Shown here in pieces: positions 1-7,477 of a DNA stretch of 64,000 nucleotides (position 1 is its first letter; each line of letters starts with the position of its first letter). This DNA is from Paenibacillus sacheonensis. GTDB taxonomy: Bacteria > Bacillota > Bacilli > Paenibacillales > Paenibacillaceae. The notes below the pieces were generated by a model. The model was not told where the DNA came from. It ran no database searches and was given only the letters and a program-made list of their open reading frames with translations. The position numbers and the translations under genes are program-made. The DNA is taken from assembly GCF_009909195.1 (NCBI RefSeq), contig NZ_JAAAMU010000002.1, forward strand, positions 434,001-498,000. Direction: 5' to 3'.

Positions 1-132
1 ATCCGCTACGTCCTATTAATCGGCGAAACCGAAGCTGCGGCGAATAATCTTTTGCTGAAGGACATGGAGGAGCAGACGGAAACCGTGGTCGGAATCGATG
101 AAGCTGTTGCCTTGTTGAAGCGGGAGCGTTGA
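1..132 (+). CDS. hisS: Histidyl-tRNA synthetase, C-terminal end (partial)
   Basis: The frame is open from the window edge to a TGA and encodes 43 residues. The motif YVLLIGETEAA followed by LLLKDMEEQTE matches the last strand and helix of the class IIa anticodon-binding domain that ends HisRS proteins. HisRS charges tRNA-His in the cytoplasm. The catalytic core lies outside the window. The paralogue HisZ lacks this domain, so HisS is preferred, but so short a fragment leaves doubt. Confidence 0.7.
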   Translation: MRYVLLIGETEAAANNLLLKDMEEQTETVVGIDEAVALLKRER

Positions 133-189
133 GCAACAATTCAATCTCCCCATGCGTCTGTAGGACAAAGAAACACGGGGGTGGGCTGC

Positions 190-1026
190 ATGGCAAGATC
201 GATCGTAAAGCGATTCCTGCTTAGTTTGCTGATCCTGGCAATCTCGGGCTGCGGGTCGCGGGTCGAGTCGAACAATGACGGTGCCGATAACCCTTCGCAT
301 TCAAAACGCGGTACCGGGAGCAGCGCAGGAATAGGAGAAATCGCGCCCATGATCGAAGGAACTGGAACGATTGATGCGTCGTCGGCCCCAGGCGAGGTTC
401 GGAGTTTCCTCGAGGAGCATCAGCTTGCCAATGGCGATATTTACCTGAAAGACGGCAAGATTTATATCAATCTTGTTGAATTAAACGATGAAACGAGCCG
501 TTTGCTGGCGGACCGATATAAGGCCGGTACGTACGCGCTCGTTCATGTCGCCCATTCGATCGAGGAATTGGAAGCTGCGCAGCAGTCGCTGACGGACAAT
601 GACCTGTACGACGAACTGAATATGTACGCTTCCTCGCTGGACGTCACCAAGAACAAAATCGTCATCACGATGCCGGAATCGAGCGAGGCGCATGCGAAGC
701 CCGAGATCGAGAAGCTTATCGATCCCGACCTGCTTGCCTACGATATCCAACTCATGAGCGAGAAGCCGGAATACATGGGAACGATCGTCAAGCTCGACGC
801 CTACGCGCACCGCATACTGCTGTTGGTCGATGGGGAAGAGGAACCGAGTATTTTCTTCGGCTTCGACGAACATTCCGAGATGGCGACTGCCGACGGTTCG
901 CCGATAACCTTTGACGATCTTAAGGTTCAGCAGGAAGTTCGCGTATGGTCTACGGGCATGATCAATGATTCCTTGCCGGCCCAAGCAACGGCCAAGAAAT
1001 TGGAACTGGTCGTTCCGAAAGCGTAA
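190..1026 (+). CDS. Lipoprotein with DUF3221-like C-terminal domain
   Basis: The preferred start is ATG 190, about 8 nt after a GGGGG ribosome site. A GTG at 181 in the same frame sits on top of that site. Residues 1-21 form a lipoprotein signal (basic start, LLSLLILAISGC) with the lipid-modified cysteine near residue 21, so the protein should be anchored on the outer face of the membrane. The last 85 residues or so (GTIVKLDAYAHRILLLVDG ... VRVWSTGMINDSLPAQA) resemble DUF3221, a small beta-barrel found in Bacillus lipoproteins such as YobA. The middle portion is charged and unassigned. The biological role is unknown. It appears monocistronic, 57 nt after hisS. Confidence 0.7.
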   Translation: MARSIVKRFLLSLLILAISGCGSRVESNNDGADNPSHSKRGTGSSAGIGEIAPMIEGTGTIDASSAPGEVRSFLEEHQLANGDIYLKDGKIYINLVELNDETSRLLADRYKAGTYALVHVAHSIEELEAAQQSLTDNDLYDELNMYASSLDVTKNKIVITMPESSEAHAKPEIEKLIDPDLLAYDIQLMSEKPEYMGTIVKLDAYAHRILLLVDGEEEPSIFFGFDEHSEMATADGSPITFDDLKVQQEVRVWSTGMINDSLPAQATAKKLELVVPKA

Positions 1027-1211
1027 AGTTGCCGTACGAAGAAAGAGACTCATCCTCGGCGTCGCGAAGTCGGCTTTGGCGAAACCCGGAATGACGTATG
1101 CCGCTATCGGTAAACAATAACGGGAACCAAGTTATAGTTTCGGAGTACATTGAAACGAAAAGCGTCAATAATCGTTATATAGAATAAAATGAAACCACGG
1201 AGGTAGATCGG

Positions 1212-1679
1212 ATGGATATTTTGAAAGGGATCGGGAAATTGGCGGGCGATGTGACGGGTAAAGTGCTGGGAGGTACGGTGCGCGTTGCCGGAGAGCTGGT
1301 TCACAGCGATTACATCAAAGAAATCGGCAATGACGTCGAACGAGTAACGGCGAAGACAGGCGAAATCGCAGGCCAGGCGGCGAGCGGCGTATGGGATGTC
1401 GGCGCGGGCTTGGTTACGTCGGATAAGCATCAAGCCAAGAGCGGATTGAATGAGCTTGGAGACGTGGTCACGACAACGGTGAAAAGTGCCGGCCAAGGCA
1501 TCGAATACGTGGTTAACAGCGGAGCCGATTTGGTAACGGGAATCAAGGAACGCGACACGGAACTCATGAAAGACAGCGCCAAGAAGCTGGGGAGAGCGGC
1601 TGCGGTCACGATCCTCGCCGTCGGCGTCGTGGATCTTGTCGATGGTCCTGACGGCGCGGATCCGTCAGGCACAGTCTAG
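1212..1679 (+). CDS. Uncharacterised 155-residue protein
   Basis: ATG 1212 follows GGAGGT with 7-nt spacing, so translation is well supported. The product is rich in Gly, Val and Ala, with repeated amphipathic stretches (GKLAGDVTGKVLGG, EIAGQAASGVWDVGAGL, GQGIEYVVNSGADL) resembling membrane-associated or self-assembling helices. A hydrophobic stretch, AAAVTILAVGVVDLV, lies near the C-terminus, followed by an acidic tail. No signal peptide or catalytic motif is seen. I do not recognise the family. A strong terminator follows at 1730, so it is probably a single-gene unit. Confidence 0.65.
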   Translation: MDILKGIGKLAGDVTGKVLGGTVRVAGELVHSDYIKEIGNDVERVTAKTGEIAGQAASGVWDVGAGLVTSDKHQAKSGLNELGDVVTTTVKSAGQGIEYVVNSGADLVTGIKERDTELMKDSAKKLGRAAAVTILAVGVVDLVDGPDGADPSGTV

Positions 1680-1729
1680 AGACACGCTGTGGAACGAACA
1701 TTGTTGAGCAGATAGTCGCTCATGTGCTG

Positions 1730-1758
1730 AGGCAGCCAATTCGAGTTGGCTGCCTTTT
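1730..1758 (+). terminator. Rho-independent terminator
   Basis: A perfect 10-bp stem (AGGCAGCCAA / TTGGCTGCCT) has a 6-nt loop and is followed by TTTT. It ends the transcript of the 155-residue protein gene. Confidence 0.85.
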
Positions 1759-1883
1759 CTGCGCGAATGAACATCATCCCCCTGTATCCCTAGCACCCAT
1801 TAATTTTAGAAAATACTGGAACTTTACGCCGTGCCGTGCGTCTAATATTCATGCAGCAGCCTAAATAATGGAGGAGGAGCCGC

Positions 1884-2342
1884 ATGAATAAACGCGTCCT
1901 CTATTTCCTGTGTGTCGTGATCGCGTGTTTGATGGCCGCGGGGTGCAAGAAACAGTTACCCGATGAGCCGGTACGACCTACAATAAAGTGGGGAAAACAG
2001 GCCGTTACCTATCTCGATGGTCAATCTTGTTGGTACGGCACGAACGAAGAGGAAGGCATATGCGACGATCCTCAGAGTCCGGCTGCTTTCCAGCAGAGCA
2101 TCAACGCGCAAGCGATTGTCGCAGAAACAGGCGGCATCATCCGAATTACGTTTCCGATCAAGCCGGATGTCTTTACGTTAACGCTTGCTCGGACAGATCG
2201 CAGCGAGGAACAGGTAGGCGAGCCCAATCAAAGCCGTTTCCGGCTTCCTCTAAAACCCGGTTATTACAGCTATCGTCTGTCGGCAGTTTGGGACAAGAAA
2301 AACACGGCTTCGTATCACTTCGGGATTCATATTAAAGAATAA
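1884..2342 (+). CDS. Small secreted lipoprotein, unknown function
   Basis: ATG 1884 follows a GGAGGAGG site. The signal peptide (MNKRVLYFLCVVIACLMAAGC) carries lipobox AAGC with the acylated cysteine at residue 21, placing the 131-residue mature protein on the outer membrane face. The mature part (TIKWGKQAVTYLDGQSCWYG, then a beta-rich region ending with GYYSYRLSAVWDKKN) looks like a small beta-sandwich with paired cysteines. No enzymatic motif is seen. It is followed 56 nt later by the P-loop kinase gene and could share a transcript, but the functional link is not obvious. Confidence 0.65.
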   Translation: MNKRVLYFLCVVIACLMAAGCKKQLPDEPVRPTIKWGKQAVTYLDGQSCWYGTNEEEGICDDPQSPAAFQQSINAQAIVAETGGIIRITFPIKPDVFTLTLARTDRSEEQVGEPNQSRFRLPLKPGYYSYRLSAVWDKKNTASYHFGIHIKE

Positions 2343-2398
2343 CGGACATGCGGCCGATATCACGACGAATGTAGGCAAGCCACTGGAGGAACGTGAAG

Positions 2399-3244
2399 AT
2401 GAGACCGAAATTAGTCTTGATCGAAGGACTGCCGGGGTCGGGGAAAACGACAACCGCTCGATTGGTTCATGAAATTCTTGCGGAAATGAACGTGGCGGCT
2501 CAACTGTTCGAAGAAGGGAATCTGGATCACCCTGCCGATTATGACGGCGTGGCCGTATTTACGAACGAGGAATGGCATGCGTTGTTGACTGGCCATGAAG
2601 CGTTCAAAGAGGTGTTGGCTCGCCGTGTCGTTAATGACGTTAATCATTATTTCCTCGAATATCGAAAGATGTTCAATGAGCATGGCTTCCATTTCCCCGA
2701 TGAATTGGTGCATGCCATTTTCAAACACGATGTCTATGAATTGCCGCTCGGTCAGAATCGAAAACAGATCACGGAACGATGGAAGACGTTTGCGGAGAGC
2801 GCTTCGCAGGGCTCGGAAACGTACATATTCGAGTGCTGTTTCATCCAGAACCCCGTAACGATGGGGATGATAAAGTTCGGGGCGCCTAGCGAAGACGTAA
2901 TCGGTTATGTCGCTGAATTGGCTGCTATCGTGGAGCGGCTTAATCCCGTATTGATCTACGTCGACCAGGACGACCTGGATTATTCCTTCAGGAAGGCGGT
3001 AGACGAACGTCCAGCGGAATGGTCAACGGGATTCATCGATTACTATACCTTGCAAGGCTATGGACAAGCGCAGGGATACACGGGGTTAGAAGGAACGGTG
3101 GAGGTCCTGAAAGCAAGGAGCGAGCTGGAGGACACGATATTTAATGATATTAATATTGCAAAAATAAGAGTGATTAACTCCCTGAATGACAGACAGGCGT
3201 ATAAGCAGGTTTTAGTGGAGTTGTTAGCCGAGTACTTCAAATGA
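2399..3244 (+). CDS. P-loop NTPase/kinase-like protein
   Basis: The Walker A motif GLPGSGKTTT is near the N-terminus, preceded by a hydrophobic strand (PKLVLIE). This is the arrangement of deoxynucleoside or thymidylate kinase-like P-loop proteins. ATG 2399 has GGAGGA at 2384-2389 with 9-nt spacing, so it is preferred over GTG 2393, which lies only 3 nt from that site. The 281-residue length exceeds that of nucleoside monophosphate kinases and the C-terminal half carries no motif I recognise. The substrate is unknown. The product is probably cytosolic. A remnant of an acetyltransferase gene begins right after the stop. Confidence 0.65.
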   Translation: MRPKLVLIEGLPGSGKTTTARLVHEILAEMNVAAQLFEEGNLDHPADYDGVAVFTNEEWHALLTGHEAFKEVLARRVVNDVNHYFLEYRKMFNEHGFHFPDELVHAIFKHDVYELPLGQNRKQITERWKTFAESASQGSETYIFECCFIQNPVTMGMIKFGAPSEDVIGYVAELAAIVERLNPVLIYVDQDDLDYSFRKAVDERPAEWSTGFIDYYTLQGYGQAQGYTGLEGTVEVLKARSELEDTIFNDINIAKIRVINSLNDRQAYKQVLVELLAEYFK

Positions 3245-3394
3245 TCCGCAGGACAACGCAGGAAATCTGCGGTCTATCCGATCCTGCGCCTCTATGTGAT
3301 GGAAGGCAATGATGCGGAGTCCGTCTATCTGAATCTTGGATTCGCGCCGGGCGCGCAGGAGATCCAAACGATGTATCTGCATAGGAATGAATAG
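3245..3394 (+). pseudogene. GNAT acetyltransferase C-terminal remnant
   Basis: A frame open from just after the kinase stop to TAG 3392-3394 reads VYPILRLYVMEGNDAESVYL and then NLGFAPGAQEIQTMYL. This is the typical C-terminal half of a GNAT N-acetyltransferase, with the Y..LGF signature. No start codon, ribosome site or acetyl-CoA binding motif precedes it, and it abuts the kinase gene. It therefore looks like the remains of a gene whose N-terminal two thirds were deleted. Two intact GNAT genes lie just downstream. Confidence 0.6.
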
Positions 3395-3433
3395 ACTTGG
3401 CAGGATGCTTTGATTAACGGGGGAGATGGAACT

Positions 3434-3964
3434 GTGGCAGATCATGGGAAATTGGAATATCCTCCATTAGAAACCGAGCGGCTAGAGCTGCGCATTCTGA
3501 CGCTGCAAGACGCCGAAGCGGTGTTTCAACATTTTGCGGATGAGAAGATTACGCGTTATATGGATATCGAGCCCTGCGCGGACGTGAAGGAAGCGGAAGA
3601 GATCATTCGATTTCATCTCGAGGATTCGGGCTGCCGGTGGGGGTTGTACGACAAGATGAACGATGATTTCGTCGGCACATGCGGCTTTCACTGTTTGAGA
3701 AACACGAAGGATGACTTTGTTGCAGAGATCGGGTTCGACTTGTCCGCAGCCTATTGGGGAAAGGGCCTTATGAGAGAGGGATTACAAGAAATCATCGGAT
3801 ATGGATTCTCCACGATGGGATTGACCATGATTGATGCGACGGTGCAGCCTGAGAACGCGAGGTCCATTCAACTGCTGAATAAAGTAGGGTTTACGCAAAC
3901 AGGAGAGCTCCGGGACCAATTGCTCGAATTCTATTTGAAGCCGCCGATAGAAGGGACTTTATGA
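3434..3964 (+). CDS. GNAT acetyltransferase, RimJ/RimL type
   Basis: The start is probably GTG 3434, with GGGGGAGA about 8 nt upstream. The opening LETERLELRILTLQDAEAVF is the standard entry of RimJ/RimL-like acetyltransferases. These use acetyl-CoA to acetylate an amino group on a protein N-terminus or small molecule. The middle reads IGFDLSAAYWGKGLMREGL, containing the acetyl-CoA binding Q/R-x-x-G-x-G/A variant (YWGKGLM). The C-terminal segment ENARSIQLLNKVGFTQTGELR is the diagnostic helix and strand. At 176 residues it is the normal length. The substrate cannot be inferred. A strong terminator follows. Confidence 0.85.
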   Translation: MADHGKLEYPPLETERLELRILTLQDAEAVFQHFADEKITRYMDIEPCADVKEAEEIIRFHLEDSGCRWGLYDKMNDDFVGTCGFHCLRNTKDDFVAEIGFDLSAAYWGKGLMREGLQEIIGYGFSTMGLTMIDATVQPENARSIQLLNKVGFTQTGELRDQLLEFYLKPPIEGTL

Positions 3965-3980
3965 AAAGAGGACAAACAAA

Positions 3981-4024
3981 AACCCGTTCTCGAGGCTGTC
4001 CAGCCTGGGAACGGGTTATTTTTG
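3981..4024 (+). terminator. Rho-independent terminator
   Basis: A 9-bp stem (AACCCGTTC / GAACGGGTT) encloses a smaller inner hairpin (AGGCT / AGCCT) and is followed by ATTTTTG. It terminates the RimJ-like gene. Confidence 0.85.
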
Positions 4025-4153
4025 CAGAGACCTAAAAATGTCATGGATACATAATAGATTACAAAAAAATTGAACATAAGTCTATACCTTTTTTGGCATC
4101 GATTGTATCTTTAGGATGCGACCGCGGCGCAATAACGAATAGGGAGTTGTAAC

Positions 4154-4684
4154 ATGGAGCTGAATTGCAGGGAAGCTAACATGGAGCAGGGGATGGAACG
4201 CAAGCCGGCGCTTTCCCTCCGGAAAATCACGCTGGACAACCGGCGGGCCATATTTAACCTGGAAGTATCCGAGGATCAGCGCCGCTTCGTCGCTTCCAAC
4301 CTCTCAAGCGTCGCGTCCTGCTATGTCCTTGCAACCAATGGAGGCCATCCGTTTCCGTTTGCCATCTACGCGGACGAACTGCCGGTCGGATTCGTGATGA
4401 TTACGTATCGCATCACCGGTTACGAGCTCCCCGCGATCGCGGAAGGCAGCTATTGCATTCTTCGACTGATGATCGACAAGCAGTACCAGTACAGGGGCTA
4501 TGGCCGGGAAGCGATGAAAGAAATCCTGGCCTTTATCCGAACGTTCCCGGCCGGGCCGGCGGAGTACTGCTGGATTCCTTATAAATCCGAGAATGCGCCC
4601 GCCGCAAAGCTATATGAAAGCTTTGGCTTCCGCGATAACGGCGAAATCTGCGAGAATGAGCAAACAACCGTATTACGGCTTTGA
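4154..4684 (+). CDS. GNAT acetyltransferase, BltD/PaiA-like
   Basis: ATG 4154 follows AGGGAG with about 7-nt spacing. A second ATG at 4181 is possible. The motif FAIYADELPVGFVMI, then LRLMIDKQYQYRGYGREAMKEIL with RGYGR as the acetyl-CoA pyrophosphate loop, then PAAKLYESFGF place it in the GNAT family. The strand FAIYAD..PVGF is characteristic of the BltD and PaiA group that acetylates polyamines, so a polyamine or similar amine is a reasonable but unproven substrate. Length is 176 residues, complete. The gene ends 60 nt before the region preceding the recombinase. Confidence 0.8.
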   Translation: MELNCREANMEQGMERKPALSLRKITLDNRRAIFNLEVSEDQRRFVASNLSSVASCYVLATNGGHPFPFAIYADELPVGFVMITYRITGYELPAIAEGSYCILRLMIDKQYQYRGYGREAMKEILAFIRTFPAGPAEYCWIPYKSENAPAAKLYESFGFRDNGEICENEQTTVLRL

Positions 4685-4773
4685 GCAATCGTTTATCCTG
4701 GAATTCCAGGCCTCACGCTATAAATCTAAGCCATCGGTATCGGATTAGGGTAAACGCAGCCTCCAAAATGTGC

Positions 4774-4809
4774 TATAATAAGTGCGCAAAATCAATGTTT
4801 TGCGCACTT
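4774..4809 (+). promoter_or_regulatory. TATAAT box abutting a perfect 12-bp hairpin
   Basis: TATAAT at 4774-4779 touches the inverted repeat AAGTGCGCAAAA (4780-4791) / TTTTGCGCACTT (4798-4809), whose loop is TCAATG. It lies 72 nt before the likely start of the tyrosine recombinase. It could be an operator or transcript hairpin for that gene, or a terminator of the upstream GNAT gene, although no long T-run follows. Its AAGTGC...GCACTT ends resemble the palindromes at 23.9 and 41.6 kb. Confidence 0.55.
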
Positions 4810-4881
4810 TCGATTCTAGTCGATTATATTCGTGCGGCATGGGCTGGATTTCGACATATTACGCGCGAGGTGGGGACGTTT

Positions 4882-5805
4882 TTGGCGAGACATCATGAGC
4901 TGGACGAAGTGTACGGCGAACAGACGCATGCCTTTCGGATATGGATGAAGCAAGCCGGTTATACGGACTCGACGCAAAAGGAATATCAGCGTGAAGTTTA
5001 CGGTTATCTGCATGCATTGGATGGACTGGCAGTCGACAAAGCCGCGAAGATGAACGTGATCGCCCATCTCGTCTCCAAGCAGCAGGCCGCGGGAGACCGG
5101 GCGAGAAACCGGACGTTGTCCGCGATCCGCGCCTTCTATATCGCGTTGATCGATTTCGAGCTTGCCCAGCGCAACCCTGCGCTCGAGGTGAAGAAATCGA
5201 AGACGGAGAAAAACAAGAAGCCGGTTTACCTGGAGGAAGAGGAGCTTGTCGAAAGCTTCTCTTACATCGATGGACGCTACCGCAGCCGGAATATGGCGAT
5301 CTTCCTGCTGATGAGCTATTGCGGCCTGCGGGTCGGCGAAGTCCATCGGCTTAACCTGGGCGACTTCAAGCGAGCGAAAGGGATGATCGAGGTGTTCGGC
5401 AAGGGGCGGAAATGGAACGAAATTCCGGTTCCCGATGCCTTGCTGACCGTGCTGTCAGACGTCGAGCAGGAGAGAATCACGCCGTATCGCGAGAAGGAAG
5501 ACGCCTTCTTCGTCTCTCAGAAGGGCAGGCGGCTGTCGATTCGGCAGATCCAGAAGATTGCCGCGGAGACGTTCGAGGCGTTCAAGAAACAGAACCCGAA
5601 GGTCATGGACATGAAGCTGTCCTGCCACAAGCTCCGGCATACCTTTGCAACGATGCTGCTGAAGAACGGCGTGGACATCCGGGTCGTGAAGGAATTGATG
5701 GGTCATGCCTCGATCGAAACGACGATGATCTATACGCATGTCAACGACAGTCAGAAGAAGCAGGCGATGTCGACGATCCGCATTCCATCGCAGGCCATTA
5801 TCTAG
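4882..5805 (+). CDS. Tyrosine recombinase (XerC/D-like integrase)
   Basis: The frame is open further upstream, but TTG 4882 lies 6 nt after GAGGTGGGG and gives 307 residues, the usual Xer length. The upstream 67 residues look non-coding. The N-terminal SAM-like core-binding domain (about 15-110) is followed by the catalytic domain with the full catalytic set: R150 (CGLRVGE), K174 (FGKGRK), H249 and R252 (CHKLRH), H275 (GHAS) and the nucleophile Y284 (MIYTH). The enzyme breaks and rejoins DNA through a 3'-phosphotyrosine. No phage genes flank it, so dimer resolution, a solitary integrase or repeat recombination are all possible. Confidence 0.88.
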   Translation: MARHHELDEVYGEQTHAFRIWMKQAGYTDSTQKEYQREVYGYLHALDGLAVDKAAKMNVIAHLVSKQQAAGDRARNRTLSAIRAFYIALIDFELAQRNPALEVKKSKTEKNKKPVYLEEEELVESFSYIDGRYRSRNMAIFLLMSYCGLRVGEVHRLNLGDFKRAKGMIEVFGKGRKWNEIPVPDALLTVLSDVEQERITPYREKEDAFFVSQKGRRLSIRQIQKIAAETFEAFKKQNPKVMDMKLSCHKLRHTFATMLLKNGVDIRVVKELMGHASIETTMIYTHVNDSQKKQAMSTIRIPSQAII

Positions 5806-5904
5806 CGAGGGGAAGCAGCTAATCCCTCAATCCTCTTAATGCTTTACAAGCAGCATGGCGATTGTGTAAAATGAATAGGAACTTTTCATAGGAATACCCC
5901 GGTG

Positions 5905-5941
5905 GAGCCTGTCAACGATGGGCTCTTTTTGTCTTTTTTCG
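5905..5941 (+). terminator. Terminator after the recombinase
   Basis: A short stem, GAGCC / GGCTC, extended by one G-T pair, is followed by TTTTTG and a second T-run. It sits 100 nt after the recombinase stop. Confidence 0.55.
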
Positions 5942-5984
5942 GGGAATGATAGACGTAAAGCATAATGGGGAGGTCATCACGGCA

Positions 5985-7265
5985 GTGGAACAGCAAGCGA
6001 TTTGGGCCATTATTATCTTCTTGGCGGCCTATGCACTCATGATCTCGGAGAAGATTCATCGTACCATCGTGGCCATGATTGGCGGACTGCTCATCGTCGC
6101 AGTCGGGATCGTAGATCAACAAACGGCGATATCGCATATCGACTTCAATACGCTCGGCCTGCTAATCGGCATGATGATCGTCGTCTCCATCACGGCCGAT
6201 ACGGGTTTATTCGCATTCATTGCGGTATGGGCCGCCAAGCGGGCGAAGGGCAAGCCCGTCAGCATTATGATCTTGCTTGCGCTGATTACGGCGGTCGCAT
6301 CGGCTTTCCTGGATAACGTGACGACGATTCTGCTGATGCTTCCTGTCACCTTCAGCATCACGAGGCAGCTGAGCGTCACTCCCGTGCCTTATTTAATGAC
6401 GCAAATTATCGCTTCCAACGTCGGAGGCACGGCGACATTGATCGGCGATCCGCCGAATATCATGATCGGGAGCGCCGCGAAGGAGCTGACGTTCGCGGCC
6501 TTTATCGCCAATTTGGCGCCGATAGCCGCTATCGTCATGGCCGCTTACGTCCCGCTGTTCATCCTGCTGTTCAGAAAGCAGATTCAGACGACGCCGGAAC
6601 GAACGCAAACGATCCTGGCGCTTTCTCTGAGCGGTCTAATTACGGATCGCAAGCTGCTAACAAAAAGTTTAATGGTGTTAACCGTAACGATGGCGGGCTT
6701 CTTCCTCCATCAGACGCTGCATCTGGAGTCGGCCGTCGTCGCATTGTCCGGCGCGTTCATCCTCCTGCTGCTGACCGGCGAACACCGAATGGAACAGGCG
6801 TTCAGCAAAGTGGAATGGACTACGATATTCTTCTTCGTCGGTCTGTTCGTACTCGTGTCCGGACTGGTGGAAACCGGCGTCATAGCCGATCTGGCGGCCA
6901 AAGCGATCGACCTTACCGGGGGCAATCCGGTCGCGTCCTCCATGTTGATTCTATGGCTGAGCGCCATCGCATCCGCCTTTATGGACAACATTCCGTTCGT
7001 GGCGACCATGATACCGCTGATCCAAGAGATGGGGAACATGGGCGTCCACGACTTGGAGCCGTTATGGTGGAGTCTCGCGCTCGGCGCTTGTCTCGGGGGC
7101 AACGGAACCTTGATCGGAGCCAGCGCGAATCTGGTCGCGGCCGGATTGGCCGGCAAGGAAGGCTACCCGATTCGTTTCATGGCTTACATGAAGATTGCGT
7201 TTCCGCTGATGCTGCTGTCGATCGTCTTGTCGACCGCGTACATCTATTTGCGCTATCTCATGTAA
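5985..7265 (+). CDS. ArsB/NhaD-type SLC13 family permease
   Basis: This is a polytopic membrane protein of about 426 residues with around eleven hydrophobic segments. Twin signatures, SAFLDNVTTILLMLPVTF in the N-half and SAFMDNIPFVATMIPLI in the C-half, are the inverted-repeat re-entrant motifs of the ion transporter superfamily (ArsB, NhaD, CitM, P protein). GGTATLIGDPPNIMIG and GGNGTLIGASANLVAAG flank them. It likely moves an anion or exchanges Na+/H+ across the cytoplasmic membrane. The substrate is not evident and no arsenic genes are near. GTG 5985 has GGGGAGG 12 nt upstream and begins just before the first membrane helix. ATG 5946 is in frame but its site lies too close. Confidence 0.85.
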   Translation: MEQQAIWAIIIFLAAYALMISEKIHRTIVAMIGGLLIVAVGIVDQQTAISHIDFNTLGLLIGMMIVVSITADTGLFAFIAVWAAKRAKGKPVSIMILLALITAVASAFLDNVTTILLMLPVTFSITRQLSVTPVPYLMTQIIASNVGGTATLIGDPPNIMIGSAAKELTFAAFIANLAPIAAIVMAAYVPLFILLFRKQIQTTPERTQTILALSLSGLITDRKLLTKSLMVLTVTMAGFFLHQTLHLESAVVALSGAFILLLLTGEHRMEQAFSKVEWTTIFFFVGLFVLVSGLVETGVIADLAAKAIDLTGGNPVASSMLILWLSAIASAFMDNIPFVATMIPLIQEMGNMGVHDLEPLWWSLALGACLGGNGTLIGASANLVAAGLAGKEGYPIRFMAYMKIAFPLMLLSIVLSTAYIYLRYLM

Positions 7266-7305
7266 AGGACGAACGAAGGGGATGGCAGCCCCGCATTTGG
7301 CTAGG

Positions 7306-7347
7306 AACACCCGTTTGAATGCGCTGGTCATTCGATCGGGTGTTTTT
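7306..7347 (+). terminator. Rho-independent terminator
   Basis: An 8-bp stem (AACACCCG / CGGGTGTT) with a second inner stem (GAATG / CATTC) runs into TTTTT. It ends the permease transcript and insulates icmF. Confidence 0.85.
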
Positions 7348-7477
7348 GTCATGAACAGATCGTGATCGCGACAACCCGGCTTGGACGCGGAATCTCCTTC
7401 CGCGCGATCGAATAATGTAATAAGGGGACGCTTGAAGTCGGAGTGGGACAACGATTGACGGAAGGGCGGAATGTACC

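Noticed and set aside
4882-5805. Prophage or integrative element driven by the tyrosine recombinase
   Set aside because: No phage structural, replication or transfer genes and no obvious direct-repeat attachment sites flank the gene. Neighbours look chromosomal.
7348-7477. Cobalamin riboswitch before icmF
   Set aside because: Only 130 nt separate the preceding terminator from the start, with no B12-box-like sequence. Too short for the full aptamer.
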